DNA of 10,070 nt from VFKI01 sp033762075. Lineage in GTDB: Bacteria; Pseudomonadota; Gammaproteobacteria; DSM-16500. Numbering within the stretch: position 1 is the first letter of the stretch; each line of letters starts with the position of its first letter. The translations under genes and the position numbers were made by a program. The stretch is taken from assembly GCA_033762075.1 (NCBI GenBank), contig JANRLY010000030.1:1-10070 (forward strand). Reading direction: 5' to 3'. The notes under the pieces were generated by a model. It made no database searches, was not told the DNA's origin, and worked only from the letters and a program-made list of their open reading frames with translations. This document shows positions 7,029 through 10,070 of this stretch, one piece after another.

Positions 7029-7583
7029 ATGTCTAAAAAAAATCAAACTTCTACAGCACGTATGGCAGCACAGCTTGCTAAAAGCAATGAAGATTATTAT
7101 CAATCATGTTTTGCAATCACACGGGGTGAAGAAGACAATCATTGCATGACAAACATTCGTATGGATGTAAAAGGTCAAATGATTGATTTTAGGAAATACT
7201 TAAAAGAATTTCGTAACAGCGTCGGAGATGCGCGTCTCATTCCGTGTGATTTAATGCCAAGTAAAAATTTTACTTATACCAATGCAGCGCGTGATGGGGG
7301 TAGTTGGCGTTGGTTGACAGTGGGTGTTGCGTGTTTAAATGCGCTTCCTGAATTATTGCCGCATATGGAAAATGTTGAGCCTGATCCAGTTGATGGCGAT
7401 AATCAAGCTTTAATAACTACCGGGATTGTGTTTGCAGGTATTCTAGGGTTAGTTGGGTTGGGTATCGCGGCTCATCAATTTTCTTTGTGGTGTCGTAATC
7501 GGCCATCAAGGGATAAAGAGCGTGCACCTCTCATTCAAGTGAACCCTGATGTTGAAAACGGGGTACGTCCTCCAAGGAGATAA
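7029..7583 (+). CDS. Hypothetical cysteine-containing membrane protein, paralogue B
   Basis: This 184-residue protein is homologous to the preceding gene product by eye. It shares the basic start with TSTARMAAQL, Y-x-x-CF-ITR (24-32), NHC (37-39), DARLIPC (67-73), FTYT-AA, TVGVAC (97-102), LPELLP (106-111), a PVD-containing acidic loop, and a membrane span (about 128-149) starting with a GI-F motif like that of paralogue A. Cysteines 27, 39, 73 and 102 align with 43, 59, 96 and 131 of paralogue A; a fifth, C155, ends the span. The tail after the span is longer (about 30 residues) and arginine-rich, then ends PPRR. The start follows the upstream stop by two bases, with a perfect AAGGAG at 7017-7022 inside the previous gene. 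Function unknown. Confidence 0.8.
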   Translation: MSKKNQTSTARMAAQLAKSNEDYYQSCFAITRGEEDNHCMTNIRMDVKGQMIDFRKYLKEFRNSVGDARLIPCDLMPSKNFTYTNAARDGGSWRWLTVGVACLNALPELLPHMENVEPDPVDGDNQALITTGIVFAGILGLVGLGIAAHQFSLWCRNRPSRDKERAPLIQVNPDVENGVRPPRR

Positions 7584-7588
7584 CTTTC

Positions 7589-8107
7589 ATGGAAAAGAAA
7601 GATAAACATCGTAAGAAAAAACAGCAGCATAAAAAGAAGCATGCTCAATCAAAATCGAGTACTGCGAAGATTGCTGTGAAATTTAACCCGGAAAATCCAG
7701 TCTCTCTTTCAAACACGGTCGAAACGCGTGACTCAACGCGTATCGATTATCTTCCAACAGAGACAGGGGCGGTAGCGCGTGATTTGACTATGGCTACTGG
7801 ACTGGCATTATTACCCTTTCTGGAAGAAGAAATTCTTCAAGGAAAATCCTCCAGTTCACCGGTGTTTGATTTCATTGTGATTGGCACATTTGTTGTTTTG
7901 GCTGGCCTGGCGGCGAGCCGTATCAAGCATTGGTTCGAAAATAAACGTCTCGACGTTTTAGAAGTTAACGATGAAAATCCTCAGCAAGAAGAAGCTTTGA
8001 ATGCGCTTGATGAGGCGAAAGAGGCAGAACAAGAAAATCCTTTTATGCAGGCAACGGGTTGGCAAGAGAAGGGGCCAAGTTTGCGCTCGCCGATGTCGCG
8101 AGGATAA
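7589..8107 (+). CDS. Hypothetical membrane protein, cysteine-free relative C
   Basis: This 172-residue protein of unknown function opens with an extremely basic, low-complexity Lys/His/Gln segment (residues 3-20), then SSTAKIAVKF, matching the STA motif of the two upstream proteins. A polar region is followed by TGLALLPFLEEE (70-81), aligning with the LLALLP and LPELLP motifs of the paralogues. A membrane span follows at about 93-110, then an acidic Glu/Gln-rich tail (about 125-150) and a basic end. It has no cysteine, so the four-cysteine core of the family is missing or was replaced. The shared N-terminal motif, LLP motif and membrane span in the same order suggest distant paralogy. AAGGAG at 7574-7579 serves its start, 5 bp after the previous stop. 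It is the last operon gene; a palindrome lies 9 bp after the stop. Confidence 0.78.
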   Translation: MEKKDKHRKKKQQHKKKHAQSKSSTAKIAVKFNPENPVSLSNTVETRDSTRIDYLPTETGAVARDLTMATGLALLPFLEEEILQGKSSSSPVFDFIVIGTFVVLAGLAASRIKHWFENKRLDVLEVNDENPQQEEALNALDEAKEAEQENPFMQATGWQEKGPSLRSPMSRG

Positions 8108-8116
8108 TAAATCTTT

Positions 8117-8173
8117 TGTCATCCTGAGCAAAGCGAAGGATCTATTTTATCAGTAGATTTGCTTAGGATGACA
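8117..8173. repeat. 57-bp palindromic repeat of the GTCATCCTGAGC type
   Basis: TGTCATCCTGAGCAAA (8117-8132) is mirrored by TTTGCTTAGGATGACA (8158-8173) with one mismatch, and an inner ATCTA/TAGAT (8140-8144, 8154-8158) extends the fold. The outer sequence and the following GCGAAGGATCT match a palindrome that I know as dispersed in many bacterial genomes, including intracellular lineages. It directly follows the third gene of the operon and may terminate or stabilise that transcript, although no T-run follows. Confidence 0.75.
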
Positions 8174-8196
8174 ACCAAGGTCATCTTATAACGTAT

Positions 8197-8328
8197 TCAA
8201 AATATCTCGTGCATGATCTCATGCTTTGGGATGAAGTTTTCTGCGCTAGTATAGTGGCTAGGGGCGGCATGGCTGGTCGTTAAGGGTAAATAGAGGATAA
8301 GTATCAAAGAAAGCAGCAAACAACGCAT
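8197..8328 (-). CDS. Possible 43-residue exported peptide
   Basis: This short leftward frame encodes a textbook signal peptide: MRC, a hydrophobic core LLLSLILILYLPL (4-16), then TTSHA followed by A, giving an AxA-like SHA cleavage site after residue 21. The predicted mature peptide would be about 22 residues, with His, Glu and Ile, ending at a TGA. There is only a weak AGAG ribosome site and no clear promoter. It lies between the 57-bp palindrome and guaB, pointing toward the palindrome. It is either a real small secreted peptide gene or the surviving 5' end of a larger gene cut off when the repeat region formed. I cannot name it. Confidence 0.4.
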   Translation of the reverse strand: MRCLLLSLILILYLPLTTSHAAPSHYTSAENFIPKHEIMHEIF

Positions 8329-8417
8329 GGCAAGGCTCTGATTGGTTTTATAGGGATCAAATTATCTAGATAGGGTCAACTATTGGCTAATATAAATAGA
8401 AATAAAATTAAATTTTT

Positions 8418-8446
8418 CTTCCATTTTTATACAAAATCTGTACAAT
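8418..8446 (+). promoter_or_regulatory. Candidate guaB promoter
   Basis: TACAAT (8441-8446, 5/6 to the -10 consensus) is preceded at 17 bp by CTTCCA (8418-8423), a poor -35. The predicted start near 8453 gives a leader of about 37 nt containing the small inverted repeat and the AGGGGAG ribosome site at 8473-8479. An alternative -10, TATACA (8428-8433), has no -35 partner. Confidence 0.4.
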
Positions 8447-8489
8447 CTCCTAGTTAATTTTACCTAACTAACAGGGGAGATTAACGACC

Positions 8490-9965
8490 ATGCGGCTTGT
8501 TCAAGATGCTTTAACCTTCGATGATGTTTTATTGTTACCTGCAGAATCCTCTGTTCTACCAAAAGCCGTTGATTTACGTACCCGTTTGACGCGGGGTATC
8601 ACCCTTAATATACCTCTCCTTTCAGCCGCTATGGATACCGTGACGGAAGCACGTTTAGCCATTGCGATGGCACAAGAAGGCGGTCTTGGAATTATCCACA
8701 AAAATATGTCGATTGAGCAGCAAGCTGCTGAAGTTCGCCAGGTCAAAAAATTCGAAAGTGGTGTGGTCAAAGACCCAGTAACAGTTACCCCCCAAACCAC
8801 AGTACGTGAAGTATTAGATGTGATTCGTGCGTTTAATTTTCATGCGCTCCCTGTCGTGGAAAAATCCAATCAATTAGTCGGTATTGTGACAGGGCGTGAT
8901 TTACGTTTTGAAACCAATCTTGACCAACCTGTTGCGAGTATCATGACGCCAAAAGCACGCTTAGTGACAGTGAAAGAAAATACGGATCGCGAAACTGTGC
9001 GCGGATTATTGCATAAACATCGCATTGAAAAAGTGTTAGTAGTAAATGATGCTTTTGAATTATGCGGCATGATTACTGTGAGAGATATTTTAAAAGAAGA
9101 AGAAAAACCACATGCGTGTAAAGATGCGGCTGGACAATTACGTGTAGGTGCAGCGGTAGGTGCAGGTGTCGATTCACAAGAACGCGTTGCTGCATTGATT
9201 GCCGCAGGCGCAGATGTTTTAGTCGTTGATACAGCGCACGGGCATTCATTGGGCGTCATTGAACAAGTGCGTTGGATTCGTCAACAGTATCCTGAAGTAA
9301 CTTTAATTGCAGGTAATATTGCAACAGCAGCAGCTGCAACGGCATTAGCAGATGCGGGAGTTGATGCAGTAAAAGTAGGAATTGGTCCAGGCTCAATTTG
9401 TACAACACGTATTGTGACAGGTGTGGGCGTGCCGCAAATCACAGCGATTGCCAATGTCAGTGGTGCTTTAAAGGGTCGTGATATTGGCATTATTGCAGAT
9501 GGCGGGATCAGATATTCTGGGGATATTTGTAAAGCGATCGCAGCAGGTGCTTCTGCTGTAATGATCGGTGGATTATTTGCTGGTACCGAAGAAGCGCCAG
9601 GTGAAGTTGAATTATTTCATGGACGTTCTTATAAATCCTACCGCGGAATGGGATCACTCGGTGCAATGTCTGGTATGAATAGTTCGCGTGATCGTTATTT
9701 TCAAGAAGGCAATATTGCGCGCGATAAATTAGTTCCTGAAGGGATCGAAGGACGCGTTCCTTACAAAGGCCGTTTAGTGGTTGTAATTAATCAATTGCTC
9801 GGCGGGTTGCGTTCAGGGATGGGATATACAGGCTGCAAAGATATTCATGCGTTACGCACAGAATCAGAATTTGTGCGCATTACAGGATCGGGTGCACGTG
9901 AGAGTCATGTGCACGATGTGCAAATTGTAAAAGAAGCACCGAATTATCAGTTGAATGATGTGTAG
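8490..9965 (+). CDS. guaB: GuaB, inosine-5'-monophosphate dehydrogenase
   Basis: This cytoplasmic enzyme oxidises IMP to XMP with NAD+, the committed step of GMP synthesis. The 491 residues match the usual bacterial length of about 488. An N-terminal barrel part (LTFDDVLLLP, 8-17; SAAMDTVTE, 45-53) is followed by an inserted pair of CBS domains (about 93-205). The barrel then resumes with VVDTAHGHS (245-253, NAD-binding Asp247) and GIGPGSICTTR (298-308) carrying catalytic Cys304. ADGGIRYSGD (336-345) and GGLFAGTEEAPGE (360-372) bind IMP phosphate and purine. The mobile flap contains the catalytic Arg-Tyr pair R402-Y403 in RDRYFQ, followed by KLVPEGIEGRV (413-423). AGGGGAG at 8473-8479 supports the start. 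guaA, the common partner, is not within the window; a palindromic repeat follows the gene. CBS-mediated control by purine nucleotides is known for the family. Confidence 0.98.
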   Translation: MRLVQDALTFDDVLLLPAESSVLPKAVDLRTRLTRGITLNIPLLSAAMDTVTEARLAIAMAQEGGLGIIHKNMSIEQQAAEVRQVKKFESGVVKDPVTVTPQTTVREVLDVIRAFNFHALPVVEKSNQLVGIVTGRDLRFETNLDQPVASIMTPKARLVTVKENTDRETVRGLLHKHRIEKVLVVNDAFELCGMITVRDILKEEEKPHACKDAAGQLRVGAAVGAGVDSQERVAALIAAGADVLVVDTAHGHSLGVIEQVRWIRQQYPEVTLIAGNIATAAAATALADAGVDAVKVGIGPGSICTTRIVTGVGVPQITAIANVSGALKGRDIGIIADGGIRYSGDICKAIAAGASAVMIGGLFAGTEEAPGEVELFHGRSYKSYRGMGSLGAMSGMNSSRDRYFQEGNIARDKLVPEGIEGRVPYKGRLVVVINQLLGGLRSGMGYTGCKDIHALRTESEFVRITGSGARESHVHDVQIVKEAPNYQLNDV

Positions 9966-9991
9966 TAAAATCCATTCAATATTTTACTTGC

Positions 9992-10070
9992 CGTCGTCCC
10001 GCGCTTTATGCGCGGGATCTAGTGAGAGAGATGCTGTAGTGGTATTTTTCTGGATGCCGCGAACGAGTCG
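9992..10070. repeat. Palindromic repeat cluster after guaB, cut by window end
   Basis: CCCGCGC (9998-10004), loop TTTAT and GCGCGGG (10010-10016) form a perfect 7-bp GC hairpin beginning 33 bp after the guaB stop. Some 35 bp on, TGGATGCCGCGAACGAGTCG (10051-10070) looks like the left arm and loop of a second hairpin of the GATGCCGCG type, whose right arm would lie beyond the window. Two-hairpin organisation recalls the element between secF and the amidase gene. The first hairpin may serve as the guaB transcript end, although no T-run follows. Confidence 0.55.

Larger units (their letters stand above)
8174..8489. other. Gap before guaB
   Basis: Apart from the possible 43-codon leftward gene (8197-8328), this 316-bp stretch is AT-rich and non-coding, especially 8341-8460. 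It contains the guaB promoter region. A 6-bp inverted repeat TAGTTA/TAACTA (8451-8456, 8465-8470) lies in the expected guaB leader immediately before the ribosome site. I see no riboswitch, tRNA or PurR-type palindrome. Confidence 0.5.

Noticed and set aside
8036..8044. NPF tripeptide in the acidic tail of the third operon protein, a possible eukaryotic EH-domain ligand
   Set aside because: A three-residue motif occurs often by chance and nothing else in the sequence points to host targeting.
8870..9259. 129-codon frame antisense to guaB
   Set aside because: It is the complement of the highly conserved GuaB coding sequence and no domain is recognisable in it.

Overview
The window looks like chromosomal DNA of a gammaproteobacterium with a moderately AT-rich genome. 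The housekeeping proteins (SuhB, YajC, SecD, SecF, GuaB) are full length and gammaproteobacterial in style. A suhB gene close to yajC-secD-secF recalls the order in Pseudomonas. Short palindromic repeats of the GTCATCCTGAGC and GTCCCGCGC types between genes suggest a Legionellales/Coxiellaceae-like relative, but this placement is inference and no marker RNA gene is present.

Layout. Positions 1-131 hold no gene, only a possible leftward terminator. A 100-residue hypothetical protein is encoded leftward (132-434) and diverges from suhB (605-1408, rightward). suhB converges on, and overlaps by 42 bp, an amidase-signature hydrolase gene (1367-2818, leftward). That gene is the last of a leftward block yajC-secD-secF-amidase (6136 down to 1367). 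yajC, secD and secF are tightly spaced and encode the accessory proton-driven part of the Sec translocon. secF and the amidase gene are separated by 135 bp filled with a two-hairpin element flanked by an 8-bp direct repeat. The tgt/queA genes that commonly precede yajC are absent here.

In the position upstream of yajC, a divergent rightward operon of three small unrecognised membrane-protein genes begins (6442-8107). The first two proteins are clear paralogues with four conserved cysteines and a C-terminal hydrophobic hairpin. The third keeps the membrane part and a short N-terminal motif but has no cysteine. The operon is preceded by three TGTCAT direct repeats spaced exactly 11 bp, with a -10 box 11 bp downstream. 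This is the layout of a PhoB-dependent (phosphate starvation) promoter. I consider this operon the most interesting item in the window.

The 382-bp gap 8108-8489 contains a 57-bp palindrome, a possible 43-codon leftward gene for a tiny exported peptide, and the guaB promoter region. guaB (8490-9965) encodes IMP dehydrogenase. The window ends in another palindromic repeat cluster (9992-10070) whose last hairpin is cut by the window edge.
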